From IMG/VR virus record IMGVR_UViG_3300002835_001160, positions 1 to 22,880 of that record: DNA of 22,880 nt; one strand, written 5' to 3'. The position numbers and the translations under genes are program-made. A model generated the notes under the pieces. The model was not told the DNA's origin. It did not search any database and was given only the letters and a program-made list of their open reading frames with translations. This DNA is from a virus. How positions within the stretch are numbered: the stretch's first letter is position 1; every line of letters starts with the position of its first letter. Of the stretch, positions 22,165-22,880 are shown piece by piece.

Positions 22165-22880
22165 TGGCTCGCTCCGACGGCCGGATCGAAAAGGGGCAAT
22201 CGCTCCGCTCGGCTATTTCGGCCCGTGCGTGGAACCGGGCGCAGGACGCCGCCGACCTGGTCCTCGGCGCGCAGCCGGGATTTGAGGCCGACGGCATCCG
22301 TGGCCCCGCAGCGCCTTACACGGCAGTGTATTGCAAGGCATCAGCCGACGTCGACCGCTGGGGCGTGCTGGCGATCTCTGGCATGGAATCGACGCCTAGC
22401 GGTCCTGCCGGGCAGTTCCACGAAATGCCCGTGCTACAGGGCTCCACACCAACAACTGGCACGACGGCATTCTGCGTCGCTGTAGAGCCGATCAAGTCAG
22501 GCAGCCTCGGGAAAGTAGCCGTCGCCGGCGTCGTGCAGGTCAAGCTCGACGTCAAGAGCGAAAGCCACCAGTACGCCAAGTGCAAGGCCAGCGTCGTCGA
22601 GCTTGAGACGGCGTCGAGCGGCGAAGCATTCATACTGTGGAAGGAATCTGGCACCGGGGCCGGGAAGTGGGGGCTCGTGCGGATGGGTGGTGCGCGTCCG
22701 GTCGTTCGTGGCACATTCACCGCCCCCTGGCCAAAAGGGTCGACGGCGACTGTTACTGACGCCGCTGGCTCTGTGACGTATTCTGCGACGAACTACTTTG
22801 CCAGCTTGACCGGCAGCGGCAGTAAGGCGTGTGCAATTGCGTACGCTAATGGCGAGTGGATTCTGATCGCTGCGGAGTGC
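22164..22880 (+). CDS. structural protein, truncated at the window end
   Basis: The frame opens at ATG 22164 (TGATG overlap) and is still open at the last base, giving 239 residues so far. It starts with a helical segment, RIEKGQSLRSAISARAWNRA followed by QDAADLVLG, that looks like an attachment helix, followed by beta-rich domains (WGVLAISGMESTPSG, GKVAVAGVVQVKLDV, KASVVELETASSGEAFILWK, and KGSTATVTDAAGS onwards). Acidic catalytic patterns are absent. The layout suits a tail-tip or fibre base protein. No family is recognised; the function is a guess from position. Confidence 0.55.
   Translation, partial: MARSDGRIEKGQSLRSAISARAWNRAQDAADLVLGAQPGFEADGIRGPAAPYTAVYCKASADVDRWGVLAISGMESTPSGPAGQFHEMPVLQGSTPTTGTTAFCVAVEPIKSGSLGKVAVAGVVQVKLDVKSESHQYAKCKASVVELETASSGEAFILWKESGTGAGKWGLVRMGGARPVVRGTFTAPWPKGSTATVTDAAGSVTYSATNYFASLTGSGSKACAIAYANGEWILIAAEC

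Overview
The window is one strand-consistent run of bacteriophage virion genes, all on the + strand, packed head to tail with one- to four-base stop/start overlaps and no gap over about 120 bases. It begins at or just before the terminase large subunit and stops inside a gene downstream of the tape measure. Gene order and protein families (GpA-type terminase, gpW-like protein, lambda-type portal, protease/capsid, DUF2190-like decoration protein, head closure, tail terminator, tail tube, gpG/gpGT-like chaperones, tape measure) point to a tailed phage or prophage with a long flexible tail. No sheath or contractile baseplate gene, integrase, repressor, lysis gene, replication gene or tRNA is visible, so lifestyle cannot be judged. 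GC content is high in most genes, with mostly G or C at third codon positions. The host is likely a GC-rich Gram-negative bacterium; a planctomycete is my best guess from the style of several proteins, but this is inference.

Region 1 (1-7288), packaging and head: terminase, a small GNAT acetyltransferase, gpW-like protein, portal, a single gene fusing prohead protease to major capsid protein, a decoration protein flanked by two strong hairpins, and a head-closure protein with an extra beta-rich C-terminal domain.

Region 2 (7288-16027), a surface-adhesion and sugar island inserted between the head-closure and tail-terminator genes: two collagen-like proteins rich in Gly-Pro-Thr triplets, a glycine-rich adhesin, two small virion-type proteins, a double lectin-like (LamG/concanavalin) protein, a 46-residue membrane peptide, then four overlapping carbohydrate genes (GH130-like propeller, HtrL/YibB-like protein, GT2 transferase, GT2 transferase with TPR-like tail). 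The arrangement suggests that the phage makes its own fibres and the enzymes that may glycosylate them.

Region 3 (16008-22880), tail: tail terminator, gp10/gpZ-like neck protein, three tandem small tail-tube-like paralogues, gpG-like chaperone with a probable -1 frameshift extension, tape measure, a large distal-tail candidate, and a truncated structural gene.

The main non-genic signals are a two-part DNA motif repeated with identical spacing upstream of the head and tail-tube modules (possible late promoter), an in-frame internal ribosome binding site that would release the capsid half of the protease/capsid fusion, and the frameshift region.
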